A stretch of DNA of 64,000 bases from Opitutales bacterium (GTDB lineage Bacteria > Verrucomicrobiota > Verrucomicrobiia > Opitutales > Oceanipulchritudinaceae), in the NCBI GenBank assembly GCA_016932335.1, contig JAFGCZ010000006.1, positions 186,001 to 250,000 of the forward strand, in the 5' to 3' direction. The notes under the pieces are model-generated. The model had not been told where the DNA came from, ran no database searches, and saw nothing but the letters and a program-made list of their open reading frames with translations. Below are positions 9,061-18,455 of this stretch, piece after piece. A program made the position numbers and the translations under genes. How positions within the stretch are numbered: position 1 is the stretch's first letter; the number at the start of each line of letters is the position of its first letter.

Positions 9061-9945
9061 TTATAGAGGTTTACGGTAAATAGCGGGTTTAATCATTTTC
9101 AGATTATGCTTGATTGCCGTCAAGCTTTCGGCGTGCCCGATCATTAGATACCCACCCGGTAGCAACAGCTTTTCCAGTTTGGAGACAAGCTCCTCCTGAG
9201 TCGGTCGATCAAAATAGATCATCACGTTGCGGCAAAAGATCACATTATAGGACTCACGGAAGGGATAACTCGGAGAGAGCAGATTTAAGCAGGTAAAGCT
9301 CATGTTGCGCTTCAGGTCTGCTTTTACCCGAAACTGACCGTCAAATTCTCCGTGTCCTTTTTCAAAATACTTGCTCAACCAGTCTTTGCGGATCTTATCC
9401 AGCCGCTCTTTTACGAAAATACCCTCCTGCGCTTTTTTCAGGATACGGGTAGAAATGTCCGTGCATTGTATATGCCAGTTCCAGCCCTGAGCTTTGGTTT
9501 TTAGGTACTCTTCAAGCACCAGCGCAATAGAGTAGGGTTCCTCGCCACTGGACGTGGCCGCACTCCACACACGGAACGTTTTCGACATCCCACTGCCTGC
9601 CTTACAGACATCTGGCAGAATGGTTTCCACCAAAAAATTGAAATGCTGGATTTCTCGGAAAAAATAAGTGTGATTGGTGCTGATGGAATCAATCAGATTG
9701 GTCATCTCATCCTTCCCTTGGGGAGAGCGCAACAAATCAATATAGTCCTTGTAGGCGGGGATTTTTAACGCTCTCAGCCGTTTACTCAAACGCGCCATTA
9801 CTAGCTCTTTTTTACTGGGGCCTAAATTGATGCGGCTGTACTCGTAAACCGTTTGTCGGATAAATTCATATTCCTGGGGAGTAATCGGTTTCGGGCTCTC
9901 GAACATTGATTTGTCGGAACCGCCAAAAGAAAATAAACTGCTCAT
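9061..9945 (-). CDS. cheR: Chemotaxis protein methyltransferase (ATG at 9945 preferred to track TTG at 9960)
   Basis: RVWSAATSSGEEPYSIALVLEE, VIFCRNVMIYFDRPTQEELV, GYLMIGHAESL; GAAGGG SD upstream of the ATG. Confidence 0.93.
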   Translation of the reverse strand: MSSLFSFGGSDKSMFESPKPITPQEYEFIRQTVYEYSRINLGPSKKELVMARLSKRLRALKIPAYKDYIDLLRSPQGKDEMTNLIDSISTNHTYFFREIQHFNFLVETILPDVCKAGSGMSKTFRVWSAATSSGEEPYSIALVLEEYLKTKAQGWNWHIQCTDISTRILKKAQEGIFVKERLDKIRKDWLSKYFEKGHGEFDGQFRVKADLKRNMSFTCLNLLSPSYPFRESYNVIFCRNVMIYFDRPTQEELVSKLEKLLLPGGYLMIGHAESLTAIKHNLKMIKPAIYRKPL

Positions 9946-9991
9946 ATAAGCCCTTCGCAAAAAAAATATCGTGGAGAGGCTAAAAACGCCT

Positions 9992-10037
9992 CAGGGGAAG
10001 AATATATAATACATGCATATTATGGAAATTTCCCCTG
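9992..10037. promoter_or_regulatory. 46-bp concentric dyad in the cheR/flgB divergent intergenic region
   Basis: CAGGGGAA(9992-9999)/TTCCCCTG(10030-10037) and ATAATA(10006-10011)/TATTAT(10018-10023) share the centre 10014.5. Confidence 0.6.
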
Positions 10038-10195
10038 CGAATCGAACTTTTTCCGAATTCTTACAACTTTTTGAGACGTTACTCCTTCTACGTGTTTTTT
10101 TACGGAAAAATTTTCCCTGTGTATTTTTCCCTTAATATTTTAGGGAAATCATAAAGTATTTATAAACAAAAAGATATGTTGCTTTGTTTTTCTTG

Positions 10196-10211
10196 TGGCA
10201 TGTATATTGCT
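10196..10211 (+). promoter_or_regulatory. Candidate sigma-54 promoter upstream of flgB
   Basis: TGGCATGTATATTGCT: GG-N10-GC spacing, close to TGGCACG-N4-TTGCW. Confidence 0.75.
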
Positions 10212-10222
10212 CTTCTTTCGGC

Positions 10223-10603
10223 ATGCTGGAAGGTTTGTTCGACAACACTAATTATCAGGCGGCAAAAAAGCTGATGGATGTCTCCATGCTCAGGCATGAG
10301 GCCATCGCCGGTAATATTGCCAATGCCAACACCCCGGGCTATCGCCGGGTGCAAATCGACAGCTCCTTCGATAAGCAACTGCTGCAGGCTGTTCAAGAGG
10401 AGAATACCTCTAAGATTCGTGATCTGCAGGCTGAAATCAAAGTTGACCGCAACCCGGCTATGATCCGCGAAGACGGTAACACCGTGGAAATCGACAAAGA
10501 AATGGTCGATATGAACCGTAATGCCTTGGAGGTGGAGTTTCTCTCCCAATACCTCACCGGTCGTTACAAATCCATGAAAACCGCCATTTCCGGCAACATT
10601 TAA
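10223..10603 (+). CDS. flgB: Flagellar basal body rod protein FlgB
   Basis: MLRHEAIAGNIANANTPGYRR; first gene of cluster. Confidence 0.95.
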   Translation: MLEGLFDNTNYQAAKKLMDVSMLRHEAIAGNIANANTPGYRRVQIDSSFDKQLLQAVQEENTSKIRDLQAEIKVDRNPAMIREDGNTVEIDKEMVDMNRNALEVEFLSQYLTGRYKSMKTAISGNI

Positions 10604-10619
10604 GTAGGAGACATTTGAA

Positions 10620-11030
10620 ATGGGCATGAACTTACTTCCCGGAATCAATTCCACTGCCAGCGCGCTCAATGCCGAGAAAGTGCGTATGAACATTGTCGCT
10701 CAGAATATCGCCAATGCTCAAACCACCCGCGACGCCAATGGCCAGGTCTACCGCCGCAAGATCGTCTCTTTCGAATCAGCCCTCGATTCTGCCACCGGGC
10801 AAACTTCCGTGCGCGTCGGCGGCGTAACCAACGACACCAGCCCAACTCACTGGCTCTACAATCCGGGCCACCCCGATGCTAATGAAGACGGCATGGTGGA
10901 AATGCCTAATGTCGAGGTCTCCAGGGAAATGGTCGATATGATCACCGCTTCCCGCTCCTACGAAGCCAACTTGCAGATGATTCGCACCGCCCGCCAAATG
11001 GCCAAGCAAGTGCTTTCCATCGGTAGTTAA
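10620..11030 (+). CDS. flgC: Flagellar basal body rod protein FlgC
   Basis: VAQNIANAQTTRDANGQVYRRK...VEVSREMVDMITASRSYEANLQMI. Confidence 0.95.
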   Translation: MGMNLLPGINSTASALNAEKVRMNIVAQNIANAQTTRDANGQVYRRKIVSFESALDSATGQTSVRVGGVTNDTSPTHWLYNPGHPDANEDGMVEMPNVEVSREMVDMITASRSYEANLQMIRTARQMAKQVLSIGS

Positions 11031-11069
11031 ACCCTGAACAGAACGTTTTAACCGCAAAAGAAATTTATC

Positions 11070-11474
11070 ATGTCACTCTTGGAATCCATACAAGGCAATC
11101 TGGGCCCAGGTTATCAGCTCAGCGCAGAAGATATGCGCTTCCTCCAGTCTTTCCGTGCTTCCCGCAATCGCGTGGAAACGGGCAACGTCGGCGGCGCTCT
11201 TTCCGCATCCGCCTCCGCTGAGGCCCGTGTGGCCAACGCTGCCAATGCCTCAGCTCCCTCTTTCTCCGATATGGTCAAGGGACTCGTCGATTACGTGGAC
11301 GACCGACAGAAGGTTTCAAACGATGAGGTTCAGAAAGTCGTTACCGGAGAATCCGATAACCTGCACCAGGCCATGATCGCCATGCAGGAAGCCAGCGTTT
11401 CCATGGACTTGCTGGTCGAAGTGCGCAACAAGCTCGTCGAAGCCTACAAGGAACTTTCCAGCATGCAGACTTGA
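11070..11474 (+). CDS. fliE: Flagellar hook-basal body complex protein FliE
   Basis: FSDMVKGLVDYVDDRQKVSNDEV..EASVSMDLLVEVRNKLVEAYKELSSMQT. Confidence 0.93.
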   Translation: MSLLESIQGNLGPGYQLSAEDMRFLQSFRASRNRVETGNVGGALSASASAEARVANAANASAPSFSDMVKGLVDYVDDRQKVSNDEVQKVVTGESDNLHQAMIAMQEASVSMDLLVEVRNKLVEAYKELSSMQT

Positions 11475-11585
11475 TCTGCCGCTTCCGGCAGGCACCGGAG
11501 CTTTTGACCTGAAAACGCTTTGCGTTTCTGCGACCTGGTACGCCGCAGGCAGAGCAACTCTTTTAATTTTTAGTGCGTTGATATT

Positions 11586-13145
11586 ATGAATAACTTTCTC
11601 GGACAAATTAAACAGTTCTGGAATGAGCTCGGGGTAAACCAGCGGGTGTCTCTGGTTTTGGCGGCTACCATGATTGTGGTCGGCCTTACGGCGCTTCTCC
11701 TCTGGAGTAGCCGTCCGCAAATGCTCCTTCTCTACGGTGGTGTGGATTCCAAAGATATGGCCGCCATTGTTGAAGAACTCCAGTCCGGCGGCATCAATTA
11801 CGAAATCCGCAACGGCAACAGCATTTATGTGCCCCGCGAAAATGTCTACCAGGCACGCATGAATCTGGCCACTCAAGGCATTCCTTCCGGTGGCGGTATC
11901 GGATTTGAGATTTTCGACTCCACCAATTTCGGAGTCAGCGACTTTGTTCAACGCACAAACTACCATCGCGCGGTGCAGGGCGAACTTCAGCGTACCATCA
12001 CTCAGCTGAAAGGGGTTCGCACTGCCCGCGTGATGATTGTCGTGCCCCAGAATAAGCTCCTCATCACAGGAGATAAACAGCGCCCCACGGCTTCTGTCTT
12101 TGTCGATACCGGTGGTACCGTGCTCGGTTCAGAGTCCGTTAATTCCATTCGCTTTCTTGTCGCCAATTCCGTTGAAGGCCTTCAGGTGGACGATGTGGTC
12201 GTTGTCGATAACAACGGAAATCCACTTTCTCAGGACCTCGCTCAGGATGAGGTCGTCGGCGCCGCCAGCGGCCAGTTCAAATTCCGCCGCAATCTGGAAA
12301 ATTACTATACCCAGAAGGTCGAATCCATGCTTACTCGCGTGGTTGGTTTAAACAATGTCGTGGCCCGCGTATCTGTTGAGCTCAATACTGAGTCCGCCAG
12401 CATTCTGGAAGAACGCTTCGACCCCGATGGTCAGGTGATCCGTTCCCAGACCCAGGCCGACAGCAACAGCAGCTCTGTTGAGCAGCAGCCCGGCGGCGGA
12501 GGTTCCAGCACCACCAATCAGGGCGCAGATCAGACTGTAGTTACTTTCCGTCCGGGAGCCTCCACTCAGGAGACCAACAAGGAGAAAACGGTTCAATACG
12601 AGATCAATAAAACCACCACAGAGCTGATCCGCCGTCCCGGCACCATCAACAACCTCAGTGCAGCGGTCTTTATTGCTCTGCGCCAGCGCGAGGAAAACGG
12701 AGAGCTGATCGACGATCCACGCTCTCCGGAAGAAATGGAACGCCTCAAGGTTATGGTCATGAATGCTCTGGGCGTAAACTCGTCCAACCCCAACGCGGCT
12801 ATGAGTGTAACTATTTCTGAAACCGCTTTCAGTGAGATTCCTGAAAACACTCCCGCCGGCATGGATGCGATTCAACAGCAGGTATATACTTGGATGGAGC
12901 CCGTCCGCAACTTTGTTGCCGTTGGTATCGCCGTTATGGTATTCCTTATGTTCCTGCGCATGCTCAAGCGCCATAAGCCCGAACCTATTTCTCTCGAAGT
13001 GGTCGACGAAATCGAAGTCGGTCGCAAGGAAGCGGAAATTCAGCCAAAACTCACCCCCGAGCTCCTCAACGAGCTTATTCGTGAGAAACCGGAAAATGTT
13101 TCCACCGCATTGCGCAACTGGGCTGTTGATGTGCAGAATAAATAG
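11586..13145 (+). CDS. fliF: Flagellar M-ring protein FliF
   Basis: MLLLYGGVDSKDMAAIVEELQSGGINYEI...VYQARMNLATQGIPSGGGIGFEIFD; C-terminal TM. Confidence 0.95.
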   Translation: MNNFLGQIKQFWNELGVNQRVSLVLAATMIVVGLTALLLWSSRPQMLLLYGGVDSKDMAAIVEELQSGGINYEIRNGNSIYVPRENVYQARMNLATQGIPSGGGIGFEIFDSTNFGVSDFVQRTNYHRAVQGELQRTITQLKGVRTARVMIVVPQNKLLITGDKQRPTASVFVDTGGTVLGSESVNSIRFLVANSVEGLQVDDVVVVDNNGNPLSQDLAQDEVVGAASGQFKFRRNLENYYTQKVESMLTRVVGLNNVVARVSVELNTESASILEERFDPDGQVIRSQTQADSNSSSVEQQPGGGGSSTTNQGADQTVVTFRPGASTQETNKEKTVQYEINKTTTELIRRPGTINNLSAAVFIALRQREENGELIDDPRSPEEMERLKVMVMNALGVNSSNPNAAMSVTISETAFSEIPENTPAGMDAIQQQVYTWMEPVRNFVAVGIAVMVFLMFLRMLKRHKPEPISLEVVDEIEVGRKEAEIQPKLTPELLNELIREKPENVSTALRNWAVDVQNK

Positions 13146-13181
13146 CCTATACTCTTACATAACCCCTAATTCTTTTATTCC

Positions 13182-14216
13182 ATGGGCTCAGAGATCGCAC
13201 TCGAAAAAGTTGATTACGACAGTCTGAACAAAATTCAGAAACTGGCGCTCTTCATGGTTGTCATTGGCCCAGAAGTCTCTTCCGAGTTACTCAAAGGATT
13301 TGACGATCCCGAGATTGAAATGATTTGCCGCGAGATCAGCAATCACCGCATCATTGACCGGGATACACAGGCCAAAGTAATTGAGGAGTTTTCCGATATT
13401 ATCTCGCAAAGCCTTGGGGCCCTGCTTGGCGGTGCCGGCTTTGCCCAGCGCACCCTCGAATTGGCCAAGGGCGACTATAAGGCGGCCAGCCTCTTGGGGC
13501 GTATCGCTCCGGTGGGCAATTCCATGGAGATTATTCAGGAAATTTCCGATATGGAGCCACGCCAAATTCACAACCTCGTTCGTGGAGAGCAGGCTCAAAC
13601 CATTGCCTTTATTATCTCTCACCTCAGTCAGGAAAAAGCCGCCTCTCTCATCTCCATGCTCAACAGTGAAACACGCGACGAAGTCGTGGAGCGTATCGGG
13701 GGCATGGAAAGCACTTCTCTGGAGCACGTTGGCCGCGTGGTCGCTATCCTCAAAAAGAATTTCGATTCCAAGCACAAGCCCACCATGCACCGCAGCGGTG
13801 GTGTTCGCGTGGTCGCCGATTTGCTCAACCTCATGGACAAGGAAACCAGCAAAACCGTGCTGGCCAAACTGGAAGAACGTGCGCCTCAGTTGGGCATGAT
13901 GATCCGCCGCAAAATGTTCAGCTTCGAAGACCTTATTCGCCTGGAAACATCCGATTTGCAGCGTGTCGCCCGCGAACTGGAAATGTCCGATTTGGTGGTT
14001 GCGATGAAGAGTGCCAATGCCAACCTTCAGGAGGCCCTTCTCGGTTCCGTCTCCAAGCGCGCCGCAGAGTCCATCCGCGAAGAAATGGAGATGCTCGGGC
14101 CGGTTCGCCTCAAGGAGGTCGAGGCCGCCCAGGACCGCATCATTCAGATCGTTCGCAGGCTCGAAGAAGAAGGCGAGATTACGCTCGATTTCTCCGGTGA
14201 GAATCAAGTCCTCTAA
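13182..14216 (+). CDS. fliG: Flagellar motor switch protein FliG
   Basis: KLALFMVVIGPEVSSELLKGF; SKRAAESIREEMEMLGPVRLKEVEAAQ. Confidence 0.95.
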   Translation: MGSEIALEKVDYDSLNKIQKLALFMVVIGPEVSSELLKGFDDPEIEMICREISNHRIIDRDTQAKVIEEFSDIISQSLGALLGGAGFAQRTLELAKGDYKAASLLGRIAPVGNSMEIIQEISDMEPRQIHNLVRGEQAQTIAFIISHLSQEKAASLISMLNSETRDEVVERIGGMESTSLEHVGRVVAILKKNFDSKHKPTMHRSGGVRVVADLLNLMDKETSKTVLAKLEERAPQLGMMIRRKMFSFEDLIRLETSDLQRVARELEMSDLVVAMKSANANLQEALLGSVSKRAAESIREEMEMLGPVRLKEVEAAQDRIIQIVRRLEEEGEITLDFSGENQVL

Positions 14217-14236
14217 CCCGTTCCCCATCTCTTGTC

Positions 14237-14809
14237 ATGCAGCAAATGCGCCTCAACAAACCCCTCAAAGGGCTTCGCATCTCCTATGTCGGCACCGCAC
14301 CTGTTGCGGCGGAAAAAGCTCAGGAAATGGCCAAGGCCGAATACAAACGCGGCTATCAGAAAGCGCGCGAGTTTTACGAGCGCCAGATTGCCGGCCTTCG
14401 CCAGGAGGCTGCCGAGCTGCAGCAACAGGTCCTCGATGGCATTCGTCGCGAGATGGAACAGCTCAAAGAGGAGGTTAACTACAACATGCCGGATATCGTT
14501 ATGGCTGTGGTGCGCAAAATATGGACAGGTCTGGAGCTCGACGAGAAAACCCTTTCCCGCATGATCGATGAGGTCTTGGATCAGCTCTCCCCCGGAGAGA
14601 ATGATCTGGAGATTTTCCTCTGTCCGGCCGATTACGGGCGTCTTCTGAACAATGATGCAGGCGTTTCCGCCCGCTATCCCGGCCTCAAGATTGTCGAGGA
14701 TAAAGCCCTGCAGTCCGGCGATATTGCCCTGCGCAGCCGTTTCGGGCATGTCGATGCCCGGGTGAAAACCAAATTCCGCAAACTTTGCGACGAATTGAAA
14801 GGCCTCTGA
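14237..14809 (+). CDS. fliH: Flagellar assembly protein FliH
   Basis: Position between fliG and fliI; GDIALRSRFGHVDARVKTKFRKL C-terminal pattern. Confidence 0.85.
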   Translation: MQQMRLNKPLKGLRISYVGTAPVAAEKAQEMAKAEYKRGYQKAREFYERQIAGLRQEAAELQQQVLDGIRREMEQLKEEVNYNMPDIVMAVVRKIWTGLELDEKTLSRMIDEVLDQLSPGENDLEIFLCPADYGRLLNNDAGVSARYPGLKIVEDKALQSGDIALRSRFGHVDARVKTKFRKLCDELKGL

Positions 14810-14815
14810 TTTCCC

Positions 14816-16138
14816 ATGGACCGTATAGGAGAAAATTTTGCCTGGATGCGCCGCCGTGTCGACGGCATGAGCTCTATCGACAAAATCGGAAAAGTCATTC
14901 AAGTCACTGGCCTGGTGATCGAAAGTGAGGGCCCGGAGGTCTCCCTCGGAGAGGTTTGCGAGATCCTCTCCAGTCGCCGCAATGTGGCGGTTACTGCAGA
15001 AGTCGTTGGTTTCCGCGATAACCGTGTGCTCCTCATGCCCTTGGGTGATATGCACGAAATCCATCCGGGATGCCAGGTGATCGCTTCCGACCGCGTCAAC
15101 AACATCCCTGTGGGGGAGGGGCTTATTGGTCGAGTGATCGATGGCCTGGGATATCCCCTCGACGGTAGAGGCCCCCTGCGTGTGCAGTATTCTGACACCG
15201 GTCTGAATAGGCCTGCACCCAATCCCATGCTTCGCCGGCCCATCACCGAATCCTTTTCCACCGGAGTCCGCAGCCTCGATAGTTTTACGCCGCTCGGCAC
15301 CGGTCAGCGCGTGGGCATTTTTGCCGGATCTGGGGTGGGTAAGTCTACGCTTTTGGGAATGATCGCCAGAGGTTCCGACAGCGATATCAATGTCCTTTCT
15401 CTTGTTGGGGAACGCGGCCGTGAGCTACGCGAGTTTGTTGAAAAAGAGCTGGGCGAAGAGGGTATGAAACGTTCCATCGTTGTAGTCTCCACCAGCGACC
15501 AGCCCGCCCCCATGCGTATCCGCGCAGCCATGCTGGCCACCTCTATTGCCGAACATTTTCGCGACAGCGGAAAAAAAGTCCTCCTCATGATGGACTCACT
15601 CACCCGCTTTTGTATGGCCCAGCGGGAAATCGGCCTCGCCGTGGGCGAGCCGCCCACATCCCGCGGCTACACCCCCAGCGTCTTTTCCGTGCTCCCCCGG
15701 CTCCTTGAACGTGCCGGGATGAGCGAGCAGGGATCCATTACCGGTATTTATACGGTACTCGTTGAGGGTGACGATCTTAACGAGCCTATTGCCGACGCCG
15801 CTCGTGGTATTTTGGATGGCCATATTGTCCTTTCCCGTAATTTGGCCACCTCCAATCATTTTCCTGCGGTCGATGTTTTGGAAAGCGTCAGCCGACTCAT
15901 TCGCAGTATTTGTACGAATGAAGAGGTCGATTTGGTCTCTCAGGCACGGGATATGCTAGCCATATACCGGAAGAACGAAGACCTCATCAATATCGGGGCC
16001 TATGCCAAGGGTTCCAATGCCCGGATAGACTTTGCTATTGAACACTTTGAGGCTCTGAGTGCCTTCCTGCGGCAGAACAGTCACCAGCTTCAGAAAAGGG
16101 ATGAAACTTTCAACCAACTGAAGCGGGTTATGAGCTGA
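14816..16138 (+). CDS. fliI: Flagellum-specific ATP synthase FliI
   Basis: Walker A GIFAGSGVGKSTLLGMIARG; PTSRGYTPSVFSVLPRLLERAG. Confidence 0.96.
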   Translation: MDRIGENFAWMRRRVDGMSSIDKIGKVIQVTGLVIESEGPEVSLGEVCEILSSRRNVAVTAEVVGFRDNRVLLMPLGDMHEIHPGCQVIASDRVNNIPVGEGLIGRVIDGLGYPLDGRGPLRVQYSDTGLNRPAPNPMLRRPITESFSTGVRSLDSFTPLGTGQRVGIFAGSGVGKSTLLGMIARGSDSDINVLSLVGERGRELREFVEKELGEEGMKRSIVVVSTSDQPAPMRIRAAMLATSIAEHFRDSGKKVLLMMDSLTRFCMAQREIGLAVGEPPTSRGYTPSVFSVLPRLLERAGMSEQGSITGIYTVLVEGDDLNEPIADAARGILDGHIVLSRNLATSNHFPAVDVLESVSRLIRSICTNEEVDLVSQARDMLAIYRKNEDLINIGAYAKGSNARIDFAIEHFEALSAFLRQNSHQLQKRDETFNQLKRVMS

Positions 16139-16172
16139 CGCAGCACAGAAACTCTAACTCGGGATTATAGCT

Positions 16173-16643
16173 ATGCGACCTTATCGATTTCCACTGGAAG
16201 CGGTCCTCAAACTCCGCAAAATGAAAGAGGAAAAAGCCCTCGACGAATACGCTGCCTCCGTCAACAAATGTCTGGAAAAGCGTACCGCCCTGCTGGCTGC
16301 CGTCAATCGTGAGGAAAGCCTGATGCAAATGGTTCTGGAAGGTCGCCGCGGTGCCTTTTCCCCGAAAATGCAAAGTGCCTACAATGCGGCCCTCGACGAT
16401 GCCCGCAAAAACATCCGCACCGCAGAAAAAGCGGTCAACGAGAGCGAACGCCAGAAAGAAAAAAAACTTACCCTTTTTCTCGAGCTCAAGCAGGAGGCGG
16501 AAGTGCTCGTTCGTTTGCGCAAGCAGCAGAAAGTCGCTTTTGAAAAAGAGCAGTTGCGTAAAGAAGAATTGGAGTTAGAAGATCTCATTATGAGCAGACG
16601 TGCTTTCAAAGGGCTTCAATCCGAAACTATCCAAGCCGTGTAA
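16173..16643 (+). CDS. fliJ: Flagellar export protein FliJ
   Basis: Charged coiled-coil, immediately after fliI; RPYRFPLEAVLKLRKMKEEKA. Confidence 0.85.
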   Translation: MRPYRFPLEAVLKLRKMKEEKALDEYAASVNKCLEKRTALLAAVNREESLMQMVLEGRRGAFSPKMQSAYNAALDDARKNIRTAEKAVNESERQKEKKLTLFLELKQEAEVLVRLRKQQKVAFEKEQLRKEELELEDLIMSRRAFKGLQSETIQAV

Positions 16644-16646
16644 TTC

Positions 16647-17258
16647 ATGAAGCTGTTTCAAAATGCCTGGGCTCTGGCCGTTCTGGCCGTTGTCATTTAT
16701 GCCTTAACCCTCGCCGGACTCTTTGTCAGCGGGGGCAGCGCTTTGTTTGAAACCAAGCAGCCGACTCACGAATACGAAGCCTTCGATCCCACTTCCGAGT
16801 ATTATACCTGGAATTTCCGCACTCACGAGATTAATAAACTTATTGAAAATCTCAATATGGAGCGGGAAAAGGTTCGCCAGAGTGAGGAGGAAATTGCCCT
16901 CATGAGCTCCCGCGTCAACGCAGAGATGAAAGAGCTTACCCGGGTCAAAACCGAAATTCAGCAATACCGGGAAGAACTCTCCAAATACCTTATAGAGGTT
17001 CAGGACAGTGAGCTCAAAAACTTAAAAACGGAAGTCGCCGTATACGCTAACATGGAACCGGACAGCGTGGTGGCTATCTTCGATGAGAAAACAGACGAAG
17101 AAGTCGTCAAACTCCTCGCCCTTATGAAACCCGATGCCATTGCGCCCATCATCGAAACGATGATGAATAAGGAAGGCGGCGCTGTTCCCTCCGCCAAAAG
17201 AGCTTCACGCATCCTCCTTAAGCTGCAACGCTTCAAAGAGATCAGTTCTAAGCAATAA
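16647..17258 (+). CDS. MotE/MgtE-N-like flagellar-cluster protein
   Basis: N-terminal TM, coiled coil, then MEPDSVVAIFDEKTDEEVVKLLALMKPDAIAPIIETM. Confidence 0.75.
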   Translation: MKLFQNAWALAVLAVVIYALTLAGLFVSGGSALFETKQPTHEYEAFDPTSEYYTWNFRTHEINKLIENLNMEREKVRQSEEEIALMSSRVNAEMKELTRVKTEIQQYREELSKYLIEVQDSELKNLKTEVAVYANMEPDSVVAIFDEKTDEEVVKLLALMKPDAIAPIIETMMNKEGGAVPSAKRASRILLKLQRFKEISSKQ

Positions 17259-17269
17259 AGGGCTTTCCC

Positions 17270-18436
17270 ATGTTTTCAGTAAATCATACGAGAGAGTTTG
17301 ATTCCTCTGCTCCAGCTACGGTGTTCTCTGCCTCCGGCGCTTTACAGCGTTCTCAACGCGAGGCAAATAATGCCTTTCTGGTGCCACAGGAGGGGAGTGA
17401 TTCCAATTCCCATGCACCTCTGCAGAATGAGCAGCACGATCTGGCCGCCCGCTTTTCCGGCAGTGAAGAGGACTCAGACTCCGTTTCCCGGAAACCGCAA
17501 ACGGAAAAACACACCACTGAACCGGTGGATGCCGAAGCCTTTGCCTTGCCTCTTTTTGCCACGTTCATGCCCTGGTCAACCGCGCCTGCTGCAGAGGTCC
17601 AGTACGAACAACCTCAGGCTCAACCGCAGAATTTATCTCAGAAGGCTTCAACGGCTGCCCTTGCGGAAAAATCTGCCCCTCAACAGAAGCCGTCTTCTGT
17701 CTCTCTTCCGGATGGATTTAAAACCGTAACGCCGGAGAAAATTCAAGTCTCTGTAGAGCAAAAGGTTCTGGATGTTGTTTCTCGCTATGGCACGCTTGAT
17801 GCTCAGAAAGAAGCAGGTATGTATCGCAGCACCTCCAATACTGATTCAGACGCTTCCCGAAAGACTCTATCACAGAATCTGGCTGACGTACGCTCGGTAT
17901 TGCGCGGAGAGTTGCCGCAGGCTGTTACCTCTGCCGCCCAAAACGAATCTCGTAAGGACTCCGCTTCGCGCGACAAGGAGCAGGCTCAACAACAAGTGGC
18001 CTCCTTGCAAAGAGTGGTTCACAGCGATACCGCCGAATCTCTTTTACAACAGTTCGATGCTCCTCAGGTGGAGCAAAAGGCAGATACCATTACTTCCAGG
18101 GTGACTTCCATGCAGGAGCTTTCTCCCATGATTATGGAGCAGATGGACCGCCTACGCAACAGTAACCGCAAGGCCCTCAACCTTAAACTTGAGCTTCCCG
18201 ATGGCGGAGAACTGGCCATGCACCTTAAACTGGTCGGCAACTCCATCCAGGTCAGTTTCGATACCGATTCGCAAGAAATCCGCTCCTCCCTCGAAGAAGG
18301 GTGGCCATCTATTGACAGCGAAGCCCGTGAACGCGGCGTGTCGCTCGCCTCGCCCAATTTTAATAATGGATCCCTCCTCAGCGAACCCATGGTCTATGTT
18401 CAGGATGACCTGGGCGCATGGAACCGCTATGCCTAA
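17270..18436 (+). CDS. fliK: Flagellar hook-length control protein FliK
   Basis: Low-complexity N-terminus; C-terminal LKLELPDGGELAMHLKLVGNSIQVSFDTDSQEIRSSLEEG. Confidence 0.8.
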   Translation: MFSVNHTREFDSSAPATVFSASGALQRSQREANNAFLVPQEGSDSNSHAPLQNEQHDLAARFSGSEEDSDSVSRKPQTEKHTTEPVDAEAFALPLFATFMPWSTAPAAEVQYEQPQAQPQNLSQKASTAALAEKSAPQQKPSSVSLPDGFKTVTPEKIQVSVEQKVLDVVSRYGTLDAQKEAGMYRSTSNTDSDASRKTLSQNLADVRSVLRGELPQAVTSAAQNESRKDSASRDKEQAQQQVASLQRVVHSDTAESLLQQFDAPQVEQKADTITSRVTSMQELSPMIMEQMDRLRNSNRKALNLKLELPDGGELAMHLKLVGNSIQVSFDTDSQEIRSSLEEGWPSIDSEARERGVSLASPNFNNGSLLSEPMVYVQDDLGAWNRYA

Positions 18437-18455
18437 CCTTTAACTCCAATTTCTT

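Noticed and set aside
13287-14228. 313-aa ORF antisense to fliG, and similar minus-strand ORFs throughout the flagellar cluster (e.g. 25055-26128, 34687-35586)
   Set aside because: All lie opposite well-supported plus-strand genes, with shadow-like composition and no motifs.
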